A stretch of DNA of 64,000 bases from Variovorax sp. 679 (GCF_003952185.1 NZ_RXFS01000006.1:1-64000); one strand, 5' to 3'; counted from the first letter of the stretch, positions 50,972 through 63,129 are shown. Notes: generated by a model not told the origin, from the letters alone. Numbers and translations: made by a program.

Positions 50972-52342
50972 ATGACGACATCCTCCTCGCGCGCCGATTC
51001 CGGCTTCGCCTACAGCCGATCCTTCTTCGAAAACCTGGTCGACACGGCCCTGGCGCACGCCAGGAAGCTCGGTGCCACCGACGCCGGGGCCGAGGCCTCC
51101 GAGGGCTGCGGCCTGAGCGTCTCGGTGCGCAAGGGCGAGCTGGAGAACGTCGAGCGCAACCGCGACAAGTCGCTGGGCGTCACGGTCTACGTGGGCCATC
51201 GCCGCGGCAACGCCAGTACCTCCGATTTCTCCGAGGCGGCCATCGCCCAGACGGTGCAGGCGGCCTACGACATCGCCCGCTTCACCGCCGAAGACCCCGT
51301 CAGCGGCCTGCCGGACGAGGAAGACATCGCCAAGGAACACCCCGAGCTGGACCTGTTCCACCCCTGGGACGTGACCAGCGAGCAGGCCGCCAAACTGGCC
51401 CTGGAGTGCGAAGAGGCGGCGCTTTCGACCGACAAGCGCATCACCAACAGCGAGGGCGCGGGCGTCTCGGCCCAGCAGAGCCACTTCTTCAGTGCCCACA
51501 CGCACGGTTTTCGCGGCGGCTATGCCAGTTCGCGGCACTCCATTTCGGTGGCGCCCATCGCCGGCAAGGGCGACGACATGCAGCGCGACGCCTGGTACAG
51601 CTCGATGCGCTCGGCCGACGAACTGGCCAGCCCGCAGGCCGTGGGCCGCTACGCCGCCGAGCGCGCGCTCAGCCGCCTGAAGTCGCGCAAGATCAAGACC
51701 ACCGAATGCCCGGTGCTGTTCGAGTCGCCGCTGGCCGTGGGCCTGCTGGGCTCGCTGGTGCAGGCCGTGAGCGGCGGGTCGCTCTACCGCAAGAGCAGCT
51801 TCCTGCTCGATTCGCTGGGCAAGCCCGTGCTGCCCGCGCACGTCGACGTGGCCGAAGATCCGCACGTCCTGCGCGGCAAGGGCAGCGCCCCCTTCGACGA
51901 CGAAGGCGTGACCACCCGGGCGCGCAAGGTGGTCGATGCCGGCCGCCTCGAAGGCTATTTCCTCTCGACCTATTCGGCCCGCAAGCTGGGCATGAAGACC
52001 ACCGGCAACGCCGGCGGCTCGCACAACCTCACGCTCAGCTCGCGCCTGACGAAGCACACCGACGACCTCGACGCCATGCTCGCCAAGCTGGGCACGGGCC
52101 TGTTCGTGATCGAGCTGATGGGCCAGGGCGTGAACTACGTGACCGGCGACTACTCGCGCGGCGCCAGCGGCTTCTGGGTCGAGAAGGGCAAGATCGCCTT
52201 CCCGGTGCAGGAGATCACCATCGCCGGCAACCTGAAGGACATGCTGCTGGGTATTGAAGCCATCGGGGCGGATGCCTACACTTTCGGCGCCAAGACCACC
52301 GGATCGGTCCTGGTGAACCGCATGAAGGTCGCCGGCGCCTGA
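50972..52342 (+). CDS. pmbA: PmbA (TldE) metalloprotease subunit
   Basis: A 456-residue TldD/PmbA family protein. PmbA/TldE pairs with TldD to process modified peptides and antitoxins. Family features include LSVSVRKGELENVERNRDKS, SEGAGVSAQQSHFFSAHTHG and TGNAGGSHNLTLS. PmbA lacks the HExxxH zinc motif of TldD, and none is seen here. No tldD lies in the window. ATG 50972 starts 97 bases from the divergent darP. Confidence 0.93.
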   Translation: MTTSSSRADSGFAYSRSFFENLVDTALAHARKLGATDAGAEASEGCGLSVSVRKGELENVERNRDKSLGVTVYVGHRRGNASTSDFSEAAIAQTVQAAYDIARFTAEDPVSGLPDEEDIAKEHPELDLFHPWDVTSEQAAKLALECEEAALSTDKRITNSEGAGVSAQQSHFFSAHTHGFRGGYASSRHSISVAPIAGKGDDMQRDAWYSSMRSADELASPQAVGRYAAERALSRLKSRKIKTTECPVLFESPLAVGLLGSLVQAVSGGSLYRKSSFLLDSLGKPVLPAHVDVAEDPHVLRGKGSAPFDDEGVTTRARKVVDAGRLEGYFLSTYSARKLGMKTTGNAGGSHNLTLSSRLTKHTDDLDAMLAKLGTGLFVIELMGQGVNYVTGDYSRGASGFWVEKGKIAFPVQEITIAGNLKDMLLGIEAIGADAYTFGAKTTGSVLVNRMKVAGA

Positions 52343-52390
52343 GGCCCTGAGGCCATTGCCGCCGGCTACCGCGCGAGGGCTTGTCGAACC

Positions 52391-53338
52391 ATGAGGCACA
52401 ACGCAGCGCGAAAACCGGAACTCGAGCACGAACTGATGCGCGACCCGCGGCTGGGCTTCGAGCCCGCGGGCGGCAGTTCGGTGCGCTGCCTCCAGCACGG
52501 CGTGCCGTGGCCCTTCGACTGCTGGCACTACCACGACGAATACGAGCTGCAGTGCATCAACCGCAGCAGCGGCGACGCTTTCGTGGGAGACCACATCGGC
52601 CGCTTCGAGCCCGGCTACGTGGCGCTGGTGGGCGCCCGGCTGCCCCACACCTGGATCTCGCACGACGTGCCGCCCGAGGGCATCACAGAGCGCAGCATGG
52701 TCATCCACTTCCGCGACGAGCCGCTGCGAAAGGGCACCGACCTGTTCCCCGAGCTGAACGCGGTGCTGCCGATGCTCGACCGGGCGAAACTGGGCATCGA
52801 GTTCTTCGGCATCCATTCGCTGGTGCGCGAACGTTTCCTGCGCGTGCAGGCGCAGGAGGGCATGGCCCGGCTGGCGGAGTTCATCGGCCTGCTGCACGAG
52901 TTGGCCCGCTGGCCCGACTGGCGCCAGATTTCCAGCACCGCCGACCCGGCCGGGGAAGACCCGAGCGCCAACACCCGCATGCGCCGCGTGCTCGACTACC
53001 TCGACCGGCACCTGACGGAGGAGCTCTCCCTGCCGGCCGTCTGCGCCGTGGCCAACATGGCCGAGAGCAGCTTCTCGCGCTGGTTCCACAGGCACATGGG
53101 CGCCACCTTCACCGACTTCGTCACGCGGCTGCGCGTGGCCAAGGCCTGCGAGATGCTGCAGGTGTCCGACCGGCTGGTGAGCGACATCTGCTACGAGGTG
53201 GGTTTCGCGAACCTCGCGAACTTCAACCGCCGCTTTCTCCAGCTAAAGGGCATGACGCCCTCGGCCTACCGGCAGCAGGCGCAGGACCGCTTCGGCTTGC
53301 GCACCGCGCAGAACACGCCGCTCGTCACGACGGCCTGA
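52391..53338 (+). CDS. AraC-family regulator with cupin sensor
   Basis: A 315-residue regulator. The N-terminal cupin is visible in FDCWHYHDEYELQCINRSSG and FEPGYVALVGARLPHTWIS. The C-terminal AraC DNA-binding domain includes LPAVCAVANMAESSFSRWFH then the RLRVAKACEMLQVSDRLVSD and GFANLANFNRRFLQLKGMTP blocks. This layout is common among regulators of sugar and polyol use. It is convergent with an MFS gene (16-base gap), so its target is not obvious from position. Confidence 0.9.
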   Translation: MRHNAARKPELEHELMRDPRLGFEPAGGSSVRCLQHGVPWPFDCWHYHDEYELQCINRSSGDAFVGDHIGRFEPGYVALVGARLPHTWISHDVPPEGITERSMVIHFRDEPLRKGTDLFPELNAVLPMLDRAKLGIEFFGIHSLVRERFLRVQAQEGMARLAEFIGLLHELARWPDWRQISSTADPAGEDPSANTRMRRVLDYLDRHLTEELSLPAVCAVANMAESSFSRWFHRHMGATFTDFVTRLRVAKACEMLQVSDRLVSDICYEVGFANLANFNRRFLQLKGMTPSAYRQQAQDRFGLRTAQNTPLVTTA

Positions 53339-53354
53339 GCCTGCGTCTTGGGCA

Positions 53355-54578
53355 TCACGGACTCGCGTCCTGCGGCGTCAGGTGCCGGGTCAGCGCCCAG
53401 AACACCAGCGCCACGGCGCTGACGAAGGCTCCGGCAATGCAGACGCCGTTCCAGCCCGCATGGGCGTACACCATCGTCGAGGCCATCGAGCCGGTGGCCG
53501 ACCCGATGGAATAAAAGATCATGTACCCGGCGGTCAACCGGCTCTGCGCCTCGGGGCGCACGCGGTAGATCAGGCTCTGGTTGGCCACGTGCACCGACTG
53601 CAGGCCGAAGTCGATGGCGACCACGCCGGCCACCATCGCCCAGATGGACCACGGCAACATCGCGATGAGCGCCCACGACAGCAGCATCACGACCAGGCCG
53701 ATGCAGGTGGTGCGCTGGGCGCGACCACGGTCCGACTGGCGGCCGGCGCGCGCGGCGCCTAGAGCACCGGCCGCGCCCGCGAGGCCGAACAGCCCCACCT
53801 GCGTGTGCGACAGCGAGAAGGGCGGCGCCGTCAGCGGCAGCACCATCGGCGTCAGCAGCATGGTGACGGCCATGAAGATCAGCATCGCGAGCACCGCGCG
53901 GATGCGCAGCACGGGCTCCTGCGCGAAGAGCGCGAACACCGAGCGGATCAGTTGCAGGTACGGGATGCCGGGCGCGGGCCGCGTGTTTGCCGGAAGCACC
54001 ATCCACAGCAGGGCGGAGACCACCAGCGTGGCCGCCGCCGACGCAAGGTACACCGAGCGCCAGCCGAAGAGATCCGACAACGTCCCCGAGACCGCGCGCG
54101 CCAGCAGGATGCCGATGATGATGCCGCTGGTGACTGTGCCCACCACGCGGCCGCGTTCGCCCGGCGCGGCCATGCTCGCGGCGTAGGCGACCAGCACCTG
54201 CGTGACGACGGCCAGCACGCCCACGGCGGCCATCGCCGGCAGCAGGATCGACGCACGGGGCGCCAGCGCCACGGCCAGCAGCGCGACCACCGACAGCAGC
54301 GACTGCCCGACGATCAGCCGCCGCCGGTCGACGAGGTCACCCAGCGGAACCACCAGCAGCAGCCCGAGGCCGTAGCCGATCTGGGTGATGGTGATGACGA
54401 TGCCGACCGTGGCGGGCCGGATGCCGAAGGTGTCGGCCAGCGTGTCCAGCAGCGGCTGGGCGTAGTAGACATTGGCCACCGCGAGCCCGCAGGCGACTGC
54501 GAACAGCAGCGCCAGGGCGCCCGATATCGACGGCTCGGGGCATGGCCGCGCCCCGGCCGCATCGACGTTCAACTCCAT
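53355..54578 (-). CDS. MFS transporter
   Basis: A 407-residue, 12-helix MFS exporter-like protein. The loop 2-3 motif is in LGDLVDRRRLIVG. Helix 1 includes ANVYYAQPLLDTLADTFGI, a signature of the YnfM/sugar-efflux-like group. The ATG at 54578 is 9 bases from the stop of the alpha/beta hydrolase gene, so the two are one transcript. It probably exports or imports the hydrolase's substrate or product. Confidence 0.87.
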   Translation of the reverse strand: MELNVDAAGARPCPEPSISGALALLFAVACGLAVANVYYAQPLLDTLADTFGIRPATVGIVITITQIGYGLGLLLVVPLGDLVDRRRLIVGQSLLSVVALLAVALAPRASILLPAMAAVGVLAVVTQVLVAYAASMAAPGERGRVVGTVTSGIIIGILLARAVSGTLSDLFGWRSVYLASAAATLVVSALLWMVLPANTRPAPGIPYLQLIRSVFALFAQEPVLRIRAVLAMLIFMAVTMLLTPMVLPLTAPPFSLSHTQVGLFGLAGAAGALGAARAGRQSDRGRAQRTTCIGLVVMLLSWALIAMLPWSIWAMVAGVVAIDFGLQSVHVANQSLIYRVRPEAQSRLTAGYMIFYSIGSATGSMASTMVYAHAGWNGVCIAGAFVSAVALVFWALTRHLTPQDASP

Positions 54579-54586
54579 GACGGCCC

Positions 54587-55453
54587 TCAGGCGCTCAGTG
54601 CATCGTGGAAATGCTCGATGTGGGTGGCGATCACCTCGCCCAGCTCCTCGAGCGCGAAATGGCCGGTGTCGAGCAGCTTGAAGTCGACCTGCCTGAGGTC
54701 GCGCTGGTAGGGATAGGCGCCCGAGGGCGGAAAGATCACATCGTTGGCGCCCCAGACGATCAGCATCGGCGGCTGGTGCTGCCTGAAGTAGGCCTGCCAG
54801 GAGGGGTAGAGCGAGAGGTTGCTTCCGTAGTCGTACAGCAGCGCGGCCATCGCGTCCTTGTTGCCGGGGCGCGCGAGCAGGGCGCGCTGCAGCAGCCAGC
54901 TGTCGGGGTCGATGCGCTCCACGTCCTTCACGCCGTGGGTGTAGTTCCACGCCAGTGCCTCGTCGGACATCGCAGCCTCGCGGATGCGCGCGTAGTTGGC
55001 CGGCGACGGGTCGCGCCACAGCTCGCGGGCGAGGCCCCAGAAGTCGTCCGGCAGGCCTTCCTCGTAGGCGTTGGCGTTCTGCACCACGAGGAAGTCGACC
55101 TTTTCGGGGTGGCGGCTGGCCAGCCGGAATCCCACCGGGCCGCCGAAGTCCTGCATGTAGAGGCCGTAGCGCTCGAGGCCGAGCTGGCCAGTGAATTTCC
55201 CGACGATGTCGGCGAGATGGTCGAAGGTGTAGCTGAACTCCACGACCGAGGGCGCGTCGCTGTGCCCGAAGCCGGGGTAGTCCGGCGCGATGACGTGGAA
55301 GCGATGGGCCAGCCGCTCGATCAGCCCGCGGTACATGAAGGACGAGGCGGGAAAGCCGTGCAGCAGGAGCAGGGCGGGCAGCCTGGGGTCGCCTGCCTCG
55401 CGATAGAAGACCTTCAGGCCGTCGATGGTGGTGGTGCGGTAGTGGGTGGTCAT
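54587..55453 (-). CDS. Alpha/beta hydrolase (haloalkane dehalogenase/epoxide hydrolase-like)
   Basis: A 288-residue alpha/beta hydrolase. The oxyanion motif is HGFP (32-35), the nucleophile Asp102 lies in YMQDFGGPVGF, the acid is in IVWGANDVIF and the His in LDTGHFALEE. An Asp nucleophile in Q-D-x-G-G-P is typical of haloalkane dehalogenases, fluoroacetate dehalogenases and epoxide hydrolases rather than esterases. The substrate is unknown. It is first of a two-gene transcript with an MFS transporter. The ATG at 55453 fits the family better than the longer frame. Confidence 0.9.
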   Translation of the reverse strand: MTTHYRTTTIDGLKVFYREAGDPRLPALLLLHGFPASSFMYRGLIERLAHRFHVIAPDYPGFGHSDAPSVVEFSYTFDHLADIVGKFTGQLGLERYGLYMQDFGGPVGFRLASRHPEKVDFLVVQNANAYEEGLPDDFWGLARELWRDPSPANYARIREAAMSDEALAWNYTHGVKDVERIDPDSWLLQRALLARPGNKDAMAALLYDYGSNLSLYPSWQAYFRQHQPPMLIVWGANDVIFPPSGAYPYQRDLRQVDFKLLDTGHFALEELGEVIATHIEHFHDALSA

Positions 55454-55625
55454 GGCGGTTGTGGTTTCAAAAAAAGACCAGGCGGATTCTATCGATCTGG
55501 TTTTATGTTGCAACCGATAAGGGGAAACGGCCAAGCCATGCAGCAAGAGGCTGCGTTCATGGCGTCGGGAAGAAGGAGGCCGGCACCGTGGCGCGCCGGC
55601 TTCCGGTTCACCGCGTCAGCTCAGC

Positions 55626-57347
55626 TCACTGAACCGACACCGCGCTCCACGCGCGGCCCACTGCGGCCTGCTCCGCGGAGTTGGCACCGTAAAGATCCGC
55701 GGCGGCCCGCATCGATGCGGCACGGGCGTTCGGGTATGTCGAGCTGGAGTTCAGGTACACCGTCAGCGTGCGGTACCAGATCCGGCCGGCCTTGTCGCGG
55801 CCGATGCCCGACAGGCTCGTATCGCCGTTGCACACCAGGTCGTTTTTCGTCAGCCTGCTTTCGTCCGCGGGCACCACCGCACCTTCGGCCAGCAGGTAGA
55901 AGAAGCGGTTGCCCACGCCGGAGGTGAGGTGCGGGTCGTGGCGGGGATTCACCTGCGTGCTCTTGAACCCGCCCTGCGGATAGCAGACGTACGAACGCCC
56001 GTCGACATCCTGCTTGTACATCTTGCGCAGGCCGCCGGCCAGGATCCTCGCGCCGATGACGTAGTTGCCCGGATCGTTCGCGTTGTTCGCATGGAACTTG
56101 ACGAGGGTTCCGAAGATGTCGGAGTTCGCCTCGTTCAGCCCGCCCGCGTCGCGCGAGTACGCGAGGTTCGCGGTGGCCTGGTTCACGCCGTGGCTCATCT
56201 CGTGCCCGGCGACGTCGATGGACACCACGGGCTTCGGCAGCGCGGTGCCCGGTTCCCCGTCGCCGTAGGCCATCATGCGGTACTCGCCCAGCCACGCGGC
56301 ATTCGCCCCGGTGGTGGAGCCGTCGCGGTTGAGGAACAGCACATGCGCGTAGCTCTGCACGCCCTTGCCGTCGTTGAAGATGCCGTTGCGGCCGTGGGTG
56401 GTCTTGTAGTAGTCCCAGGTCTTGGCCAGGCCGTAGTTGATGTCGACCGCCACGGTCTTGCGATCGGTGGTGCTGCCGTTGCCCCACTTGTTGTCGGGGC
56501 TGGTGAAGGGCGCGAGGTCAGGCGAGTCCGCGAGGTCGGTGTACACGGCGTCGCGGCCGTCGATCACCTCGCCGCTGCCGCGTGTCGGGTCGACCATGCG
56601 ATAGGCGTTGTTGCCGGTCTGGTCGGTGGTGATCTGCAGCTCGCCGTAGTACAGCGACTTGCCGGTGCCGGTTGCGGCCGCGGTGTGAATCAGGTCTTCG
56701 GAGTCCAGCAGCCTGCCGTCGTGCGCGTCGACGTAGTAGACGACGGCGCTTCCGTGCGCGGCGGTGGCCCTGCCATACACGCGCACCGCATAGGCGAGCA
56801 CCGGCGCCTCGTCGCGCGCGAAGACGACCAGCTCGGGCGTGCCGTAGCGCGTTACCGCGCTGGCGAAGTTCTGCGCCGCGATGCTCTTCGCGCGCTCGGC
56901 GCCGATGTCGGGCGCGTTCCGGATCACGGTGCGCCCGTCGACCTTGGCCAGCGTCTCGGGCAGCGCGATGGCGCTCTTCTGCGTCAGGTCGGACTGCAGC
57001 AGCCGGCCCTTGCTCGAATGCACGATCACGTCGCCGCCGATCACGCGCAGGCCGTCGTGGTAGCGGTCGAAGCGCACGTGCTCGGTGCCGTCCTTGTCCA
57101 CGATCACGTCGCGCGCCTTGAACTGGTCGCCGCCGGAAGGCAGCGCGGTCTTGCTCGCCGCACCTGATGCCGCCGCGCGGCCCTGAGAGGCGGCCGCGGG
57201 CGCCGCGACGCTGAAGCTCGACGGGTTGCTCTGGATCAGCTCCAGCGCGCGGTCGATCGCGGCTTGTCGGTCCGCCTCGGCGGCGAGGGCGACATGCCCC
57301 GCCACGGTCAGCACTGCCACTACGAGAACTCTGAGTCTGGTCTTCAT
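55626..57347 (-). CDS. Secreted M4-family (thermolysin-like) metalloprotease
   Basis: A 573-residue preproprotease. The signal peptide MKTRLRVLVVAVLTVAGHVA is followed by a propeptide (FTP/PepSY-type region near DGLRVIGGDVIVHSSKGRLL) and the catalytic domain. Zinc ligands are His382-Glu383-x-x-His386 (GHEMSHGV) and Glu in GGLNEANSDIFG, and the second catalytic His is in HLTSGVGNRFFYLL. It should be activated outside the cell. ATG 57347 is preferred to ATG 57353 because AAGGA lies 6 bases upstream of it. It is divergent from the sugar ABC operon. Confidence 0.93.
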   Translation of the reverse strand: MKTRLRVLVVAVLTVAGHVALAAEADRQAAIDRALELIQSNPSSFSVAAPAAASQGRAAASGAASKTALPSGGDQFKARDVIVDKDGTEHVRFDRYHDGLRVIGGDVIVHSSKGRLLQSDLTQKSAIALPETLAKVDGRTVIRNAPDIGAERAKSIAAQNFASAVTRYGTPELVVFARDEAPVLAYAVRVYGRATAAHGSAVVYYVDAHDGRLLDSEDLIHTAAATGTGKSLYYGELQITTDQTGNNAYRMVDPTRGSGEVIDGRDAVYTDLADSPDLAPFTSPDNKWGNGSTTDRKTVAVDINYGLAKTWDYYKTTHGRNGIFNDGKGVQSYAHVLFLNRDGSTTGANAAWLGEYRMMAYGDGEPGTALPKPVVSIDVAGHEMSHGVNQATANLAYSRDAGGLNEANSDIFGTLVKFHANNANDPGNYVIGARILAGGLRKMYKQDVDGRSYVCYPQGGFKSTQVNPRHDPHLTSGVGNRFFYLLAEGAVVPADESRLTKNDLVCNGDTSLSGIGRDKAGRIWYRTLTVYLNSSSTYPNARAASMRAAADLYGANSAEQAAVGRAWSAVSVQ

Positions 57348-57353
57348 AGGCAT

Positions 57354-57777
57354 TCCTTGAAAGGTGATGTAAGGGGTAGACACATACCGGCCCGACCGAC
57401 GCTTGTGGCAGCGGCCATTGGCCGGGCGCATTAGAGCCGGGATGCAACGGAGCGTCGATACGCGGGAAGTAGTCGATCCGGAGGAATTTCCGCGTGCGCG
57501 CGGGCGGCCTTCACACCTTCGTTTTGCTATCGATACGAAGGGGGTACTGGCGCGATGGAAGGCAACGCATCGGGCAAACCCTATGCGGGTTGTTCGGACA
57601 GCCGGGCAACCGATACGCATCTGCCCCCGGCAAAACCCCGAGCCGGCTGGTCATGAAAATACCAGTGCCCCGGCTCGCGTGTACGCGGCGCCGGGCCGCC
57701 GGTGCCTACGCTTCGTCCCACCTGTTTCCGCCGCGATTTGCCGGCAATCCACGACAGGCTCAAAGGAGACAAAAGCG
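57354..57777. other. 424-bp divergent intergenic region
   Basis: This gap between the M4 protease and the ABC transporter operon has no supported gene. CGATACG recurs at 57456, 57531 and 57611, and the first lies in a GCGT-CGAT-ACGC dyad (57452-57463). These are possible regulator sites for one of the two promoters. Confidence 0.45.
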
Positions 57778-59064
57778 ATGGCTGTTCAAGAAAACCGGCA
57801 CCTGAAGACGGGTTGCGCGATGCTGCTGGCGGCACTGGCCGCATGGGGTGGCGCGGCCCAGGCGCAGCAGGTCTGCAAGGAGGATCTGCGCGTCCTGTCC
57901 CAGCCCCGCGACGGGCTGACCCTGCTCGAGAAGTACAAGGACGAGTTCAAGGCCCTCAGCGGCGCCTCGTTCAACATTGACAACCTCAACGAGAACGACC
58001 GCCGCACCAAGACCCGCGCGGACGCTTCGACCGTGGGCAAGTACCACGTGTACTACGTCGACGAGGCCAACGTGCCGCTGTTCGCCCAGTCGAAGTGGAT
58101 CGTGCCGCTGGCCAAGTACTACCCCGCCGACTACGACTACGCCGACTTCGACCCCGGTCGCCAGAAGGTCGCGACCTTCGACGGCCAGGTCTGGTTCGCG
58201 CCGCTCACCGGCGGTGGCGACCTGCTGGTCTACCGCAAGGACCTGCTGGAGAAGGCCGGCATCAAGCCGCCGACCACGCTCGACGAATTCGTCGAGGCCG
58301 CGAAGAAGCTCAACGACCCGGCCAACGGCGTCTACGGCGTGGCACTGCGCGGCCAGCGCGGCTCGGGTGCCAACGTGTGGCGCTGGATGCCGTTCTTCCG
58401 CGGCTATGGCGGCCAGTGGTTCGACGGCGACAAGCCCGTGTTCGATTCGGCCGCCGCGGTGAAGGCCACGCAGACCTACCTCGACCTGTTCAAGTACTCG
58501 GCGCCCGGCACCAAGACAGGCGGCTGGGACGAATCCACCGGCGCCTTCCTTGCCGGCAAGGTGGCGATGCTGGTCGAGTCGACTCCGCTGGCCGGCAATG
58601 CGCTCGACCCGAAGATGTCGACCGTGATCGGCAAGGTCGCCTACCTGCCGCCGCCCACGCCGCTGACCGGCGGCGGCTACGGCCACGGCCTGGCCATCGG
58701 CGCCAAGGCCAACAAGACCGAGGAAGCGAAGAAGTGCGCGGGCCTGTTCGTCGCCTGGGCCACTTCCAAGAAGCAGGAGCAGCGCCGCCTCGCCGAGGGC
58801 CAGTTCGGCGAGCTCAACCGCACCAGCGTGCTGGCCAGCCCCGAGTTCTCCAAGCGCTATGGCGCCGATCTCGGCAAGGCGCTGGCCGACACCGGCAAGG
58901 TCACGGCCGTGAACTTCTGGCAGGACCCGGCCTGGCCCGACCTCGGCGATCGCTGGGGGATCATCCTGGAAGAGCTGATCACGGGCTCCCGCACCGACAT
59001 CAAGGCCGGCCTCGACGAACTCGATGCCTACGCGAAGCAACTGGTCGCGCGGCGCAAGAAGTAA
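57778..59064 (+). CDS. Sugar/polyol ABC transporter substrate-binding protein
   Basis: A 428-residue periplasmic binding protein of the carbohydrate (family 1) type. The signal peptide CAMLLAALAAWGGAAQAQ is cleaved near QAQ-QV. The mature part includes VWFAPLTGGGDLLVYRKDLL then EKAGIKPPTTLDEFVEAAKK, a typical family pattern. ATG 57778 has AAAGGAG about 10 bases upstream. It is first of an SBP-permease-permease-ATPase-dehydrogenase operon, so a polyol such as sorbitol, mannitol or xylitol is a likely ligand. This is inferred from the linked dehydrogenase. Confidence 0.92.
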   Translation: MAVQENRHLKTGCAMLLAALAAWGGAAQAQQVCKEDLRVLSQPRDGLTLLEKYKDEFKALSGASFNIDNLNENDRRTKTRADASTVGKYHVYYVDEANVPLFAQSKWIVPLAKYYPADYDYADFDPGRQKVATFDGQVWFAPLTGGGDLLVYRKDLLEKAGIKPPTTLDEFVEAAKKLNDPANGVYGVALRGQRGSGANVWRWMPFFRGYGGQWFDGDKPVFDSAAAVKATQTYLDLFKYSAPGTKTGGWDESTGAFLAGKVAMLVESTPLAGNALDPKMSTVIGKVAYLPPPTPLTGGGYGHGLAIGAKANKTEEAKKCAGLFVAWATSKKQEQRRLAEGQFGELNRTSVLASPEFSKRYGADLGKALADTGKVTAVNFWQDPAWPDLGDRWGIILEELITGSRTDIKAGLDELDAYAKQLVARRKK

Positions 59065-59068
59065 GTAA

Positions 59069-59953
59069 ATGACGCTCAGGGAGAAGAAAAAGAAGACGAC
59101 GAGGCTGCCTCTCGTCTTCATCGGCCCCGGGCTGCTGGTGCTGGCTGTGCTGGCACTGGTGCCCACGCTCTTCGCGATCTGCATCTCGCTGCAGGACCGC
59201 GAGCTGGGGCAGGCGGACACGGGTTGGGTGTGGTTCTCGAACTACATCCAGCTCTTTTCCGACCGGCGTTTCCTCAATTCCGTGCGCGTGTCGCTGGTGT
59301 GGGAGGTGCTGACCGTCAGCGCCACCATGGGCCTCGCGGTGCTGCTGGGCGTGCTGCTGTTCCAGTGCACCACCACGCGCTGGCGCAACCTGCTGTCGAT
59401 GCTGTTCATCGTGCCGGTGCTGCTGCCGCGCGTGTCGGCGGCCTTCGTGTGGAAGTTCGCCTTCCATCCGCTGTTCGGCCTTTTGACCTGGCCGTACAAG
59501 GCGATCACCGGCGAGCCGCTGGACCTGCTGGCCAGCCCGGTCACCGCGCTGCTCACCGTGGCCTTTGTCGACGTGTGGCAGTGGGGCCTGTTCTTCGCCG
59601 TCATCGTGCTCAAGCTGCTCGAGACCCTGCCGCCGCAGCCCTTCGAGGCCGCGCGCATGGACCATGCGAAGACCTGGGAGGTCTACGCCTACGTTGCGCT
59701 GCCGATGCTCAAGGCGCCGCTCGTCAGCCTGTGCTTCGTGAAGATGGTGGAGTCGCTGCGCGCCTTCGACCTCATCTACGTGATGACGCGCGGCGGCCCC
59801 GGCATCTCGACCGAGACGCTGGACATGTACGCCTTCTCGCAGGGTTTCATCGAGTCGGGCCGCATCTCGTATGCCTCGGGCATGGCGGTGCTGATGATGG
59901 TCGCCTCGACCGTGGCGTTCACCTACATCTGGAAATGGACGCGACCGAAATGA
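59069..59953 (+). CDS. Sugar ABC transporter permease (MalF/UgpA-like)
   Basis: A 294-residue inner-membrane permease with six helices. The EAA loop that contacts the ATPase is visible as EAARMDHAKTWEVYAYVALP followed by MLKAPL. It starts 4 bases after the binding-protein stop and its TGA overlaps the next start (ATGA). With the second permease it forms the heterodimeric channel. Confidence 0.92.
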   Translation: MTLREKKKKTTRLPLVFIGPGLLVLAVLALVPTLFAICISLQDRELGQADTGWVWFSNYIQLFSDRRFLNSVRVSLVWEVLTVSATMGLAVLLGVLLFQCTTTRWRNLLSMLFIVPVLLPRVSAAFVWKFAFHPLFGLLTWPYKAITGEPLDLLASPVTALLTVAFVDVWQWGLFFAVIVLKLLETLPPQPFEAARMDHAKTWEVYAYVALPMLKAPLVSLCFVKMVESLRAFDLIYVMTRGGPGISTETLDMYAFSQGFIESGRISYASGMAVLMMVASTVAFTYIWKWTRPK

Positions 59954-60792
59954 GCGCTGCCGCAAAGAAGAAGATTTCCATTGGCACGCTGCTCGCGCGG
60001 CTGGTGCTGATCGCGGCCGGGCTCTCGGCGCTGGTGCCGGTGCTCTGGACCTTTCTCAACTCGTTCAAGAACCGGGTGGACATCGTCTCGGCGGTGCCCA
60101 AGTTCTTCTTCACGCCCACGCTGGAGAACTACATCTACGTGCTGAGCCGCGAGGCGGTGGCGCAGGGGCTGCTCAACTCCGTCGTGGTGGTGGGCGCGGC
60201 GGTGATCGCCGGCGCGGTGCTCGGGCTGCCGGCCGCCTATGCGCTCGCACGCTATCCGCTGCGCTGGGCCGACGACATCCAGTTCTTCGTGCTCTCGATG
60301 CGCTTCCTGCCGCCGGTGGCGGTGGCCATTCCGCTGATGGTGATCTGGCTGCAGCTGGAGCTGTACGACACGCGCATCGCGCTCATCGTCACCTACACGC
60401 TGCTCACGCTTTCCACCGTGATCTGGCTCGCCATACCCGCCTTCAGGGCCGTGCCGAAAGAGGTGGAGGAGGCCGGCCGCGTCGACGGCTACGGCCCCTA
60501 CGCGATCTTCTTCAAGGTGGCGCTGCCGATCGCTGCGCGCTCGCTGATCGGTGCCATCGCCTTCGGCTTCGTGCTGGTGTGGAACGAGTTCCTCATCGCG
60601 CTGATGCTCACCACCTCGGACGCCAAGACGCTGCCCATCGTGGCGTCGGAGCTGAGCCAGCTCGGGCGCGACGTGCCCTGGGGCATTTTGAATGCGTCCG
60701 TCATCCTGCTTTCGCTGCCGCCGCTGCTCATGGTCGGCGTGCTCAGCGGTTTTCTCAACGCGGCGTTCAAGCGCAAGCGCGACGCGGCATGA
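59950..60792 (+). CDS. Sugar ABC transporter permease (MalG/UgpE-like)
   Basis: A 280-residue permease with six helices. The EAA loop is EVEEAGRVDGYGPYAIFFKV then ALPIA. ATG 59950 overlaps the upstream stop; an in-frame ATG at 59935 is possible. It ends at the KRKRDAA tail, and its TGA overlaps an ATG at 60789 that could start the ATPase gene. Confidence 0.92.
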   Translation: MSAAAKKKISIGTLLARLVLIAAGLSALVPVLWTFLNSFKNRVDIVSAVPKFFFTPTLENYIYVLSREAVAQGLLNSVVVVGAAVIAGAVLGLPAAYALARYPLRWADDIQFFVLSMRFLPPVAVAIPLMVIWLQLELYDTRIALIVTYTLLTLSTVIWLAIPAFRAVPKEVEEAGRVDGYGPYAIFFKVALPIAARSLIGAIAFGFVLVWNEFLIALMLTTSDAKTLPIVASELSQLGRDVPWGILNASVILLSLPPLLMVGVLSGFLNAAFKRKRDAA

Positions 60793-60824
60793 GCCCAAAG
60801 GGCCCCCTTTCCCGGAACAACGAA

Positions 60825-61928
<1,104 letters not shown>

Positions 61929-61965
61929 CGACATACCGACAACACTCCTTCAAGGACTCAAGAAA

Positions 61966-63015
<1,050 letters not shown>

Positions 63016-63129
63016 CGGCTCGGGCAATCCTTCGACGCAAGGGCGCCGGGCAAGGGGAAATGCCGGGGGGCGCGGCGCGCATGCGCGGATAAAGTGGCCG
63101 GGTTTTTGCCACCCGGAGCCCTCGCGCCA

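Noticed and set aside
49625..53095. A 1156-codon minus-strand open frame
   Set aside because: Only its last 198 codons are real (Mog). The rest is antisense to pmbA and the AraC gene or out of frame with darP.
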